Source: Dokdonella_A soli
Lineage (GTDB): Bacteria; Pseudomonadota; Gammaproteobacteria; Xanthomonadales; Rhodanobacteraceae
NCBI RefSeq assembly: GCF_039523175.1
Contig: NZ_BAAAEU010000001.1
Span: 186,001-250,000, forward strand
Reading direction: 5' to 3'
DNA length: 64,000 bases
A program made the position numbers and the translations under genes. Below are positions 42,724 to 51,679 of the stretch, one piece after another. Each line of letters opens with the position of its first letter. The first letter of the stretch is position 1. A model generated the notes under the pieces. It worked only from the letters and a program-made list of their open reading frames with translations. It was not told the origin of the DNA and ran no database searches.

Positions 42724-42822
42724 GTAGGAGCGGCTTCAGCCGCGAAGCGGTTTCGCTTCGTAGGAGCGGCTTCAGCCGCGATGCACTCATCGCAAGAGCA
42801 TCGCGGCTGAAGCCGCTCCTAC
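42724..42822. repeat. REP cluster (three copies) between rbfA and truB
   Basis: Two direct copies of GTAGGAGCGGCTTCAGCC (from 42724 and 42760) and one inverted copy ending at 42822. Fills most of the rbfA-truB gap and can fold into a long hairpin. Same family as 8397-8492, 56814-56886 and 60351-60426. Confidence 0.9.
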
Positions 42823-42845
42823 AGACGCATGGTTTGGGCGCTGCT

Positions 42846-43190
42846 CTACGCGTCGCCGCGCAGCAGCGATTCGATGCGCTCGCCCTTGTCGACCGAATCG
42901 TCATAGCGGAAGCGCAGTTCCGGCACGCGGCGCAGCTTCATCGAACGCGACAACTCGCGGCGAAATTCCTTGGCCAACTCGTTCAGCGCCTTGACGGCCT
43001 CTTGGGCCCGGTCACCGAGCAGCGCAGTCACGTAGATGGTTGCGACGTCGAGGTCCTTGGTGACCTCCACGTCGGAGACGCTGACCGATGGCAGCGCGTG
43101 CTCGCGCACGGCAGCGTGCACGAGCAATGCGATCTCGCGTCGAAGTTCGGCGGAGACGCGATCGGAGCGATTGAAAGATTTGGTGGGCAT
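42846..43190 (-). CDS. rbfA: Ribosome-binding factor A
   Basis: 114-residue KH-fold maturation factor for the 30S subunit, required for 16S rRNA 5' processing and cold adaptation. Begins MPTKSFNRSDRVSAELRREIALLV and holds the VSDVEVTKDLDVATIYVTAL and LRRVPELRFRYDDS segments typical of the family. Lies between infB and truB as usual, with repeat DNA on both sides. Confidence 0.95.
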   Translation of the reverse strand: MPTKSFNRSDRVSAELRREIALLVHAAVREHALPSVSVSDVEVTKDLDVATIYVTALLGDRAQEAVKALNELAKEFRRELSRSMKLRRVPELRFRYDDSVDKGERIESLLRGDA

Positions 43191-43193
43191 GCA

Positions 43194-43286
43194 GAATCGG
43201 GAATCGGGAATGGGGAATGGGGAATCGGTTCAGGAGAAGCGGATGTGGCGTTCAGCCATTCCCGATTCCCCATTCCCGATTCCCGC
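43194..43286. repeat. GGGAATC-type inverted repeat between infB and rbfA
   Basis: Tandem GGGAATC/GGGGAATG units on the left pair with ATTCCCGATTCCCCATTCCC on the right, giving a hairpin of about 90 bases with a 40-base loop that occupies the infB-rbfA junction. Confidence 0.8.
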
Positions 43287-43292
43287 GCGCGC

Positions 43293-45914
43293 CTAGAGCG
43301 TGCGAGCCACCTCGATGCGCTCGAAGCATTCGATCTGGTCGCCCGGCTTGACGTCGTTGTACTGCTTGACGCCGATGCCGCACTCGGTGCCGTTGCGCAC
43401 TTCGTCGACATTCTCCTTGAAGCGGCGCAGCGATTCGAGTTCGCCCTGGAAGATCACCGTGTTGTCGCGCAGCACGCGGATCGGCTTGTGACGCTTGACC
43501 GTACCCTCGATGACCATGCAGCCGGCGATCGCACCGAACTTCGACGAACGGAACACGTCGCGAACCTGGGCGACGCCGATGATCTCCTCGCGCACTTCCA
43601 TGCCGAGCAGACCGGTCGCAACCTGCTTCACCTGGTCGATCACGTCGTAGATGATCGAGAAGTAGCGCAGATCCAGGCCGCTCGACTCGATGATGCGCCG
43701 CGCCGATGCATCCGCACGCACATTGAAGCCGATGATCACGGCCTTCGATGCAGCCGCGAGCGTCGCGTCGGATTCGGTGATACCGCCGACGCCGGACGCG
43801 ATCACGTTGACCTTGATTGCGTCGGTCGTGATCGCGGTCAACGCTTCGCGCAGCGCCTCGGCCGAACCCTGCACGTCGGCCTTGACGACGATGTTCAGCG
43901 ACAGCTGACCCTCGCCCTGGCCCATCTGCGCCATGATGTCTTCCATGCGGTTGCCGGCCTGCTTGACCAGGCGGGTCTCGCGGCGCTTGTGCATGCGCTG
44001 CGAGGCAACATCCTTGGCCAAACGCTCGTCGGCGACGACGACGAAATCGTCGCCCGCCTGCGGCACGCCGGACAGACCGAGCACCTGCACAGGAATCGAG
44101 GGACCGGCGGATTCGACCTGGTTGCCGCTCTCGTCGAACAGCGCGCGCACGCGGCCGTATTCGACGCCGCAGACCAGGAAGTCGCCCTTCTTGAGCAGGC
44201 CCTGCTGCACGAGCACGGTCGCAACCGGACCGCGGCCCTTGTCGAGACTGGATTCGATCACTGCGCCACTGGCACGGCCATCCGGCACGGCCTTCAGATC
44301 CATGACTTCGGCCTGCACCGAAATCGCCTCGAGCAGGTTGTCGACACCGTCGCCGGTCTTCGCCGACACCGGCACGAACTGCACGTCGCCGCCCCATTCC
44401 TCGGGCACGACCTCGTGCTGGACCAGGCCTTGCTTGACCGTGTCCGGATTCGCCTCCGGCTTGTCCATCTTGTTCATCGCGACGATCAACGGAACCTTCG
44501 CGGCACGCGCATGCTGGATCGCCTCAACCGTCTGCGGCATCACGCCGTCGTCGGCGGCGACGACGAGCACGACGATGTCGGTCGACTGCGCACCGCGCGC
44601 ACGCATCGACGAGAACGCCGCGTGGCCGGGCGTGTCGAGGAACGTGATGACGCCCTTCGGCGTGTCCACGTGATACGCACCGATATGCTGGGTGATGCCA
44701 CCCGCCTCGCCCGACGCGACCTTGGTGCGGCGGATGTAGTCGAGCAGCGAGGTCTTGCCGTGGTCGACATGGCCCATGATCGTGACCACCGGCGGACGCG
44801 ACGCCAGCTCTCCCTCGGCCTGCTGCGCGAGCAACGTGGTCTCGGCGCTGGTGTCCTCGGCCGCGACGACCTTGTGGCCGAGTTCCTCGGCGACCAGCAC
44901 CGCGGTGTCGTGGTCGATGGCCTGGTTGATCGTGACCATCACACCCATCTTGAACAGCGCCTTGACCACGTCGGCGCCCTTGATCGCGAGCTTCTGCGCG
45001 AGATCGGCCACCGTGATCGATTCGCCGACGGCGATCTCGCGCACGACCGGCGCGGTCGGCCGCGAGAACGCATGCGCCGGGCCCGAACGCGCCTGTTCGA
45101 CATGGCGCGTCTTCGGCCGTTTGCGGCCGGTACGGCGCGCCGCACCTTCCGTCGAGAGGTGCAGTTCCGCGCCGAAGTAGCGCGGCGCCTCTTCGCTCGC
45201 GCCTTCGTCGCGCATGCGATGTGAACCATGTTTCGGCTTGTGGCGATGCGCGCTGTCAGGCGCCGGAGCGCCAGGCGCTTCGCGGGCACGTTCCGGCCGC
45301 GCGCGTTCGGCTTCACGGGCCGGCGCCGCGGCACCGTCCTTGGCAGCCACTTCAACCTTGGGTTCGGCCGCGGGTTTCGCTTCCTCTTCCGTCTTGCGCT
45401 TTTCCTCTTCCGCAGCCGCGCGACGCGCCTCTTCGGCGGCGCGCAGCTTGGCGTCCTCTTCCTGGCGGCGGCGCTCGGCTTCGGCGCGCGTGTGTTCCTC
45501 GGCCTCGCGCTTGAGCTGCGATTCGCCGAGCTTGCGGATCGCGTCCTCGCGCTCCGGGTCAACCTGCGCCTGCGCTTCTTCCTCGACGACGCTGCGCTTG
45601 ACGTAGGTGCGCTTCTGGCGCACCTCGACATTGACGGTCTTCGCGGTGGCACCGCGCTGGCCCGGAACGACCGTGATCTCGCTGACCGTGCGCCGTTTCA
45701 AGGTGATCTGGCGCGGCGCGGAGGTTGTCTCGACCGGCGCCTCCTGCTTGCCATGCGTGCGGCGCAGGAAGCCGAGCAGCTTCACTTTCTCGGTGCTGCT
45801 GATGACCTGCTCCGGGTCGGAAAACTTCATTCCCGCCTCGGCGAGCTGCGTGAGCAACTTGTCGATCGGCGTGCCGAGGACCTTGGCCAGTTGTTTGATC
45901 GTGACGTCCGACAT
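43293..45914 (-). CDS. infB: Translation initiation factor IF-2
   Basis: GTPase that places initiator tRNA on the 30S subunit. 873 residues: IF2N domain (1-55; SDVTIKQLAKVLGTPIDKLL), a long charged Ala/Glu/Arg-rich linker (about 110-330), then the GTPase domain with GHVDHGKTSLLD, DTPGHAAF, NKMDKPEAN and SAKTGDG, and the C-terminal beta-barrel domains. ATG 45912-45914. Follows nusA after 148 bases; same strand as the initiator tRNA gene upstream. Confidence 0.96.
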   Translation of the reverse strand: MSDVTIKQLAKVLGTPIDKLLTQLAEAGMKFSDPEQVISSTEKVKLLGFLRRTHGKQEAPVETTSAPRQITLKRRTVSEITVVPGQRGATAKTVNVEVRQKRTYVKRSVVEEEAQAQVDPEREDAIRKLGESQLKREAEEHTRAEAERRRQEEDAKLRAAEEARRAAAEEEKRKTEEEAKPAAEPKVEVAAKDGAAAPAREAERARPERAREAPGAPAPDSAHRHKPKHGSHRMRDEGASEEAPRYFGAELHLSTEGAARRTGRKRPKTRHVEQARSGPAHAFSRPTAPVVREIAVGESITVADLAQKLAIKGADVVKALFKMGVMVTINQAIDHDTAVLVAEELGHKVVAAEDTSAETTLLAQQAEGELASRPPVVTIMGHVDHGKTSLLDYIRRTKVASGEAGGITQHIGAYHVDTPKGVITFLDTPGHAAFSSMRARGAQSTDIVVLVVAADDGVMPQTVEAIQHARAAKVPLIVAMNKMDKPEANPDTVKQGLVQHEVVPEEWGGDVQFVPVSAKTGDGVDNLLEAISVQAEVMDLKAVPDGRASGAVIESSLDKGRGPVATVLVQQGLLKKGDFLVCGVEYGRVRALFDESGNQVESAGPSIPVQVLGLSGVPQAGDDFVVVADERLAKDVASQRMHKRRETRLVKQAGNRMEDIMAQMGQGEGQLSLNIVVKADVQGSAEALREALTAITTDAIKVNVIASGVGGITESDATLAAASKAVIIGFNVRADASARRIIESSGLDLRYFSIIYDVIDQVKQVATGLLGMEVREEIIGVAQVRDVFRSSKFGAIAGCMVIEGTVKRHKPIRVLRDNTVIFQGELESLRRFKENVDEVRNGTECGIGVKQYNDVKPGDQIECFERIEVARTL

Positions 45915-46062
45915 CGATTTCGTACTCCGTGGCCCGTGCGACGCTGCTGCGACTTTCCGCGACCCTGCGCACCAGCGGCCGTATTGCTCCTGCAACTCCG
46001 GCAAGATCCGCCACCTGGCGGACCCGCCTCTGCCTCCGCAACGCGGAGGATTCAAACCATTT

Positions 46063-47556
46063 CTATGAAGCGGCGGTCTCGCGGGCGGCCATGATCAGGC
46101 CAGCCGCATGATCCTCGTCAATCCCTTCGATACCAAGTTCCATGAACTCGTCGGTCGCGAGATCGGCGAGATTCTCGCGCGTAACGATGCCATGCGAGGC
46201 CAGCTCGAACGCGAGGCTTTCCTCCATGCCATCGACCGCCAGCAGATCGTCGGACGGCTTGTTGTCATCGATGCCTTCCTCGACCGCGAGCGCATCGGTC
46301 AGCAGTGCGTCACGAGCACGCGCGCGCAGCTCCTCGACGATGTCCTCGTCGAAGCCCTCGATGCCGAGCAGTTCGGCGGTCGGCACGTAGGCGATTTCCT
46401 CGACCGTCGAGAAGCCTTCCTGGACCAGGATCTGCGCGATCTCGTTGTCGACCTCGAGCTTGCTGACGAACAACGCGCGCGCGGCTTCCTGTTCGGATTC
46501 ACTCTTCTGGCGGACCTGGTCCGCGGTCATCACATTGAGCTGCCAGCCGCTGAGCTTGCTGGCGAGGCGCACGTTCTGGCCGCCGCGACCGATCGCCTGC
46601 GAGAGCTTGTCCTCGGCGACCGCGATGTCCATCGAGTGCTTTTCCTCGTCGACGATGATCGACTGCACTTCCGCCGGCGCCATCGCATTGATCACGAACT
46701 GCGCCGGGCTGTCGTTCCACAGCACGATGTCGATGCGCTCGCCATTGAGCTCGTTCGACACCGCCTGCACGCGCGAGCCGCGCATGCCGATGCAGGCGCC
46801 GATCGGGTCGGTGCGATGGTCGTGCGCGAGCACCGCGATCTTCGCGCGGTCGCCCGGATCGCGGGCACAGGCCTTGATCTCGACCAGGCCCTGGCCGACT
46901 TCCGGCACCTCGAGCTTGAACAGCTCCATCATCAGTTCCGGCGCGGTGCGCGAGACGAACAGTTGCGGTCCGCGCAGCTCCGAACGCACTTCGTACAGGT
47001 AGCCACGCAGGCGGTCGCCGGCGCGCACGGCCTCGCGCGGGATCGCGCGGTCGCGCGGCACGAACGCCTCGGCATTGCCGCCGAGATCGAGGAACACGCT
47101 GCCGCGCTCGACGCGCTTGACGATGCCGGTGATCAACTCGCCGACGCGATCCTTGTACGCATCGACGACCTGGGCGCGCTCGGCCTCGCGCACGCGCTGC
47201 ACGATGACCTGCTTGGCGGCCTGCGCCGAGATGCGGCCGAAATCCGGATTCTCGATCGGTTGTTCGACGAAACCGCCGACATCGACGCCGGGCGCCTCGT
47301 CGACCGCATCCATCAGGCGGATCTGCCGGTCCGGCGATTCCATCACGATGTCGTCGGGCACGACTTCCCAGCGCCGGAACGTCTCGTAGTCGCCGCTCTC
47401 ACGATCGATCGCGACGCGCACCGCGACGTCCTCCTCGGCATAACGCTTCTTCGCGGCGGACGCCAGCGCGGCCTCCATCGCTTCGAAAATCACGCCTTTC
47501 GGCACGCCCTTCTCGTTGGCGACCGCATCGACGACCAGCAGCAACTCTTTACTCAT
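46063..47556 (-). CDS. nusA: Transcription termination/antitermination protein NusA
   Basis: Binds RNA polymerase and modulates pausing, termination and antitermination. 497 residues: N-terminal polymerase-binding domain (1-130), S1 domain (about 135-200; GELITGIVKRVERGSVFLDLG), two KH domains (GACIGMRGSRVQAV; QAIGRGGQNVRLASKLSGW), and two acidic C-terminal repeats (about 360-497). ATG 47554-47556 (MSKELLLVVDAVANEKG). Between rimP and infB, the conserved order. Confidence 0.96.
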   Translation of the reverse strand: MSKELLLVVDAVANEKGVPKGVIFEAMEAALASAAKKRYAEEDVAVRVAIDRESGDYETFRRWEVVPDDIVMESPDRQIRLMDAVDEAPGVDVGGFVEQPIENPDFGRISAQAAKQVIVQRVREAERAQVVDAYKDRVGELITGIVKRVERGSVFLDLGGNAEAFVPRDRAIPREAVRAGDRLRGYLYEVRSELRGPQLFVSRTAPELMMELFKLEVPEVGQGLVEIKACARDPGDRAKIAVLAHDHRTDPIGACIGMRGSRVQAVSNELNGERIDIVLWNDSPAQFVINAMAPAEVQSIIVDEEKHSMDIAVAEDKLSQAIGRGGQNVRLASKLSGWQLNVMTADQVRQKSESEQEAARALFVSKLEVDNEIAQILVQEGFSTVEEIAYVPTAELLGIEGFDEDIVEELRARARDALLTDALAVEEGIDDNKPSDDLLAVDGMEESLAFELASHGIVTRENLADLATDEFMELGIEGIDEDHAAGLIMAARETAAS

Positions 47557-47659
47557 GTTCCAGCTCCTTCGCGACCGCGTGGGCGGCCGGAATGACTCCA
47601 ATGATCCGGATGACCGATCCCCTCTCCATTTCGGAAAGAGGAGCTCTGTCTCTATTCAA

Positions 47660-48190
47660 TCAAACCCTGCTTCTTCCACGCCGCACCGGCCGTTCGCGCC
47701 CCTCCGGTTCGGCGCGCGCCGGCGCCATGCCAAGCGCCGCGTAGTCCGGCACCAGCCGCGCCTTCGCGATGTTCGCGTGCGCGATCGATACGGGTGTTCC
47801 ATCCTGCTCGATCGTGATGCGGTCGCCTTCGACCGCCTTGATCGGACCCTGGAAACGCCGCCTTCCGTCGAGCGGAAGGTTCACGTTGATCTTGACCTGC
47901 TCACCGAGAAACCGCGCGAAATGCTCCGGCGTGAACAGCGGGCGCTCCAGGCCGGGCGACGAGACCTCGAGCGTGTAGCGGCCCGCGACCGGGTCGTTCA
48001 CATCGAGCAGCGCAGAGATCTCGCGGCTGGCGCGCTCGCAGTCGTCGATCGTGACGCCGCGTTCCGGCTCGTCGATGTAGACGCGCAGCAGGCTGCCGCC
48101 CGCGTTCGGGCTGAATTCGATGCCGACGAGCTCGAGACCGAGATCGGCAATCGCCGGCGTCAGAAGTTCGTTGAGTTCCTCGTTCGTCAT
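47660..48190 (-). CDS. rimP: Ribosome maturation factor RimP
   Basis: 176 residues; needed for 30S maturation. The N-terminal domain shows LTPAIADLGLELVGIEFSP and LRVYIDEPERGVTIDDC, and the middle VSSPGLERPLFTPEHFARFLGEQVKI motif is diagnostic. The last 25 residues are an Arg-rich extension. First protein gene of the nusA operon; 103 bases separate it from nusA. A strong terminator lies upstream, so it needs a promoter in 48191-48258. Confidence 0.95.
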   Translation of the reverse strand: MTNEELNELLTPAIADLGLELVGIEFSPNAGGSLLRVYIDEPERGVTIDDCERASREISALLDVNDPVAGRYTLEVSSPGLERPLFTPEHFARFLGEQVKINVNLPLDGRRRFQGPIKAVEGDRITIEQDGTPVSIAHANIAKARLVPDYAALGMAPARAEPEGRERPVRRGRSRV

Positions 48191-48250
48191 CGTTCACCTA
48201 TGCGATCGTCCGTGATCGCTAGAGCGTCCATCCATGGCCGCGCTTCTCAA

Positions 48251-48284
48251 AAAAACGGAAAAAAAAATGGGCACTAGGCCCATT
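48251..48284 (-). terminator. Strong intrinsic terminator upstream of rimP
   Basis: On the minus strand, seven pairs ATGGGC plus one A-T (48278-48284 with 48266-48272) with a five-base loop are followed by nine T and, after CCG, another T-rich run. It is the second terminator after the tRNA gene, so it stops either read-through or an unrecognised short transcript from 48290-48350. Confidence 0.9.
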
Positions 48285-48351
48285 CCGTAGTCCGCCGTTG
48301 TGTCGCTTCCCAACACCGGCATGCCGCGCATCCTGCGCTCACGTTCAACAC

Positions 48352-48376
48352 AGAAAAGGCCACGCGAAGTGGCCTT
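48352..48376 (-). terminator. Terminator after the initiator tRNA
   Basis: Minus-strand stem AAGGCCAC/GTGGCCTT (48369-48376 with 48356-48363), loop five, followed by TTCTG. Lies 13 bases after the tRNA 3' end. Confidence 0.8.
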
Positions 48377-48388
48377 GTCCGTTAGACC

Positions 48389-48465
48389 TGGTAGCGGGGG
48401 CAGGATTTGAACCTGCGACCTTCGGGTTATGAGCCCGACGAGCTGCCAGACTGCTCCACCCCGCA
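48389..48465 (-). tRNA. Initiator tRNA-fMet (anticodon CAU)
   Basis: 77-base gene with a complete cloverleaf and encoded CCA. The anticodon stem has the three G-C pairs (GGGCTCATAACCC) that mark initiator tRNAs. The first base reads U and position 72 reads U, so the 1-72 pair is unpaired, another initiator hallmark; E. coli uses C-A there. The gene sits directly upstream of rimP-nusA-infB, the classic metY position. Confidence 0.95.
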
Positions 48466-48476
48466 CCGAGCTACGC

Positions 48477-48505
48477 AGTTTAACGACAACCGCGCATTCA
48501 GGCAA
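48477..48505 (-). promoter_or_regulatory. Sigma-70 promoter for tRNA-fMet
   Basis: On the minus strand TTGCCT (48505-48500) and TAAACT (48482-48477) are separated by exactly 17 bases, with transcription expected to begin around 48470, five bases before the tRNA. It is squeezed between the nuoN stop (48518) and the tRNA. Confidence 0.75.
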
Positions 48506-48517
48506 GCTTTTATCCGC

Positions 48518-50002
48518 TTATTTGGGGATATCCGCCGCGACCGCGAGCGCGCTATTGCACCAATCGAGCAACGGGCCCCAGGCGACGCCGAGCGCCAGCA
48601 GCGCGAGGCCGTTGATCGACAGCGCCCAGCGGAACGAGCGGTCGCCCGGCAACGCGAGCGGCGTGTCGTCCTGCGGCGCGTCGAAGTACATGACCTTGAC
48701 CACGCGCAGGTAGTAGTAGAGGCCGATGATCGCGAACACGATCGCGACGATCGCGAGCCAGAGCTGGCCGGCGTCGATGACCGCCTTCAGCACCATGAGC
48801 TTGGCGAAGAAGCCGAACAGCGGCGGCACGCCGGCAAGCGAGAACATCGCGATCGCCATGACCGCGGCATACCACGGGTTGCGCTGGTTCAGGCCCTTGA
48901 AGTCGTCGATCTCCTCGGCCTCGAAACCGGCTCGCGCGAGCAGCATGATCATGCCGAACGCGACCGCGGCCATCAGCGCATAGCTGATCATGTAGAACAT
49001 CGCTGCCGCATAGCCGATCGCGCTGCCGTTGACGAAACCGAGCAGCAGGAAGCCGATGTGCGAGATCGTCGAGTACGCGAGCATGCGCTTCAGGTTGCTC
49101 TGCGCGATCGCGAACACGTTGCCGATCGCGAGCGACAGCACGGCCAGTACCGACAGCATCAGCGTCCAGTGCGCGTGCATGCCGCCCATCGCGCCTTCGA
49201 GCAGGCGGTAGGTCATGCCGAATGCGGCGAGCTTGGAGGCCGAGCCGATGAACAGCGTGATCGCGGTCGGGGCGCCCTGGTAGACGTCCGGCAGCCACAT
49301 GTGGAACGGCGCAGCACCGAGCTTGAACGCAGCGCCGACGACCAGGAACACGAGGCCGAACGCGAGCAGGGTCCGGTGCGGGCTGCCCTCGGAAAAATCG
49401 GCGACCGCATGGATCTTCGCGAGATCCAGCGTGCCGGTCGCCCCGTAGATCATCGACATGCCGTACAGCAGCAGACCCGAAGCGAGCGCGCCGAGCACGA
49501 AGTACTTGATCGCCGCTTCCGCCGACACTGCCGAGTCGCGGTTCAGTGCGACCAGCGCGTACGAACTCAGGGTCAGCAGTTCGAGGCCGAGATAGAGCGT
49601 GACCAGGCTGCCGGCAGAGACCAGCAGCATCATGCCGATCGTCGCGAACAGCAGCAGCAGGTAGAACTCGCCGACGAACAGCTTCCGGTCGCGCAGATAG
49701 TCACGGCTGTAGACGAAGACCAGACCGGTCGTCAGCAGCACGAACAGCTTCAGCACGGTCGCCACGCCATCGCGCAGGAACATGTCGTTGAACGCGGCGA
49801 TGCTCTGCCCTTGCGCAGGTGCGTCGCGCCATACCAGCGCGCCGGTGATCAGCAGAGCGAGCAGCGACAACCAATGCGTCGCGTCGCGCTGGGCGGGCTT
49901 CAGGAACAGGTCGATCAGCAGGATCGCGCAGGTCGCACCGAGCAGGAACAGCTCGGGCAGCATGGCGAGAAGATCATTCGGATTGAAGCTGAATTCGGTC
50001 AT
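48518..50002 (-). CDS. nuoN: NADH-quinone oxidoreductase subunit N
   Basis: Membrane-arm subunit of complex I, one of three antiporter-like proton pumps. 494 residues and about 14 helices; the pump core includes SSYALVALNRDSAVSAEAAIKYFVLGA (family lysine/glutamate region) and PFHMWLPDVYQGAPT. Last gene of the nuo operon, ten bases after nuoM. Followed closely by the promoter of the tRNA gene with no terminator seen between. Confidence 0.95.
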   Translation of the reverse strand: MTEFSFNPNDLLAMLPELFLLGATCAILLIDLFLKPAQRDATHWLSLLALLITGALVWRDAPAQGQSIAAFNDMFLRDGVATVLKLFVLLTTGLVFVYSRDYLRDRKLFVGEFYLLLLFATIGMMLLVSAGSLVTLYLGLELLTLSSYALVALNRDSAVSAEAAIKYFVLGALASGLLLYGMSMIYGATGTLDLAKIHAVADFSEGSPHRTLLAFGLVFLVVGAAFKLGAAPFHMWLPDVYQGAPTAITLFIGSASKLAAFGMTYRLLEGAMGGMHAHWTLMLSVLAVLSLAIGNVFAIAQSNLKRMLAYSTISHIGFLLLGFVNGSAIGYAAAMFYMISYALMAAVAFGMIMLLARAGFEAEEIDDFKGLNQRNPWYAAVMAIAMFSLAGVPPLFGFFAKLMVLKAVIDAGQLWLAIVAIVFAIIGLYYYLRVVKVMYFDAPQDDTPLALPGDRSFRWALSINGLALLALGVAWGPLLDWCNSALAVAADIPK

Positions 50003-50012
50003 GTCGTGCGAC

Positions 50013-51515
50013 TCACGCCTTGGCCAGACCGAGCTGCTGCACGATCTGCAGCACCGCCGGTTCCATCAGATCGGTCAGCGGCTTCGGGTAGACGCCGACC
50101 GCGAGCACCGCGATCGCGAACGCGCCGAGCACGATCCATTCGCGCGCGTCGAGATCCTTCATCTTCGCGACCTTGTCGTTGCCGATCTCGCCGAACACGA
50201 CGCGCTTGACCAACCACAACGTGTAGGCGGCGCCGATGATCAGCGTGAACGCGGCGAGCAGCGCGATCAGCGGGCTGTCCTGGAACGCAGCCAGGATCAC
50301 CATGAACTCGCCGACGAAGCCACTGGTGCCGGGCAGGCCGCAGTTCGCCATCGCGAACAGCACCATGAACGCGGCGAACCACGGCATCACGTTCACGATG
50401 CCGCCGTAGTCCTTGATCATGCGCGTGTGCAGGCGGTCGTACATGACGCCGATGCACGAGAACATCGCCCCGGAGATGAAGCCGTGCGAGACCATCTGCA
50501 CCATCGCACCCTGCAGGCCGAGACGTGCACCGAGCGGATTGCCGGTCACGCGCACCAGTGCGAGCGCGATGAAGATGCCGAGCGTGACGAAGCCCATGTG
50601 CGCGATCGACGAGTACGCGATCAGCTTCTTCATGTCTTCCTGCACCAGCGCGACGTAGCCGATGTAGATGATCGCGATCAGCGACATCGCGATCACCACC
50701 CAGGCGTATTCCTGGCTTGCGTCCGGCGTGATCGGCAGCGAGAAGCGGATGAAGCCGTAGCCACCGACCTTCAGCATGATCGCGGCCAGGATCACCGAAC
50801 CGCCGGTCGGTGCCTCGACGTGCGCATCCGGCAACCAGGTGTGCACCGGCCACATCGGCACCTTGATCGCGAAGCCGGCCAGGAACGCGAAGAACAGCCA
50901 CGCCTGTTCCCTGGGGTTCAAGTCGGCATGCGCGAACGCGGCCAGCGAGAACTCGCCGGTCTTCACATGCAGGTAAATCAGCGCGACCAGCATGAAGATC
51001 GAGCCGAGGAAGGTGTAGATGAAGAACTTCAGCGTCGCGTAGACGCGCCGCGGACCGCCCCAGATGCCGATGATGATGAACATCGGGATCAGCATGCCCT
51101 CGAAGAACACGTAGAACAGCAGCGCATCGGTCGCGGCGAACACACCGATCAGCAGGCCCTCGAGCGCGAGCATCGCGGCCATGTACTGCGAGACGCGCTC
51201 CTCGATCGGACCCCATGAGCCGATGATCACCAGCACGCTGGTGAACGCGGTCAACACGATCAGCGCGATCGAGATGCCGTCGACACCGAGCGCATAGTTC
51301 GCGTGCAGCGCCTGGATCCACGGCAGGTTCTCGACGAACTGCATGCCGGGCACCGACGGTGCGTAGCCGGTCCAGAGCGGAATCGAGAGCACGAAGGTCG
51401 CCAGCGCAACGACGAGCGAAAGCCAGCGCGCGGCGTTCGGCTGCCGGCCAAATCCGAGCACGGCAATCCCGCCGAGGATCGGCAGCCAGATCAGGAGACT
51501 CAACAACGAATGCAT
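50013..51515 (-). CDS. nuoM: NADH-quinone oxidoreductase subunit M
   Basis: 500-residue antiporter-like proton-pumping subunit of complex I with 14 predicted helices. Conserved FFEGMLIPMFIIIGIWGG (key glutamate), VPMWPVHTWLPDAHVEAPT and SSIAHMGFVTLG segments are present. Start set at ATG 51513-51515 (MHSLLSLLIWLPILGG); the longer frame comes from the repeat-containing nuoL-nuoM gap. Confidence 0.96.
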   Translation of the reverse strand: MHSLLSLLIWLPILGGIAVLGFGRQPNAARWLSLVVALATFVLSIPLWTGYAPSVPGMQFVENLPWIQALHANYALGVDGISIALIVLTAFTSVLVIIGSWGPIEERVSQYMAAMLALEGLLIGVFAATDALLFYVFFEGMLIPMFIIIGIWGGPRRVYATLKFFIYTFLGSIFMLVALIYLHVKTGEFSLAAFAHADLNPREQAWLFFAFLAGFAIKVPMWPVHTWLPDAHVEAPTGGSVILAAIMLKVGGYGFIRFSLPITPDASQEYAWVVIAMSLIAIIYIGYVALVQEDMKKLIAYSSIAHMGFVTLGIFIALALVRVTGNPLGARLGLQGAMVQMVSHGFISGAMFSCIGVMYDRLHTRMIKDYGGIVNVMPWFAAFMVLFAMANCGLPGTSGFVGEFMVILAAFQDSPLIALLAAFTLIIGAAYTLWLVKRVVFGEIGNDKVAKMKDLDAREWIVLGAFAIAVLAVGVYPKPLTDLMEPAVLQIVQQLGLAKA

Positions 51516-51543
51516 TCTCAGTCGTTCCCGTATGTTTCTTCTT

Positions 51544-51577
51544 GCCGTCATTCCGGCGAAGGCCGAAATCCAGTGCC
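51544..51577. repeat. Short palindromic repeat in the nuoL-nuoM gap
   Basis: A CCGTCATTCCGGCGAAGGCC...AATCCAG unit, resembling a widespread proteobacterial repeat of the form CGTCATTCCCGCGAAAGCGGGAATCCAG (here imperfect). The gap nuoL-nuoM is 164 bases, long for this operon. Confidence 0.6.
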
Positions 51578-51679
51578 ACTAATTCAAGTTTGACGAGCTG
51601 GTTTCACCAAGCAACCGTCCATGGTGCGCCCGCCGGCCCGCGCATCCGTGCGCGGTCGCTCGCGGGGGCGCGATGCGCT

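Noticed and set aside
42724..42822. CRISPR array from repeated 20-base units
   Set aside because: The units alternate in orientation, lack regular spacers and recur singly elsewhere, which fits REP elements.
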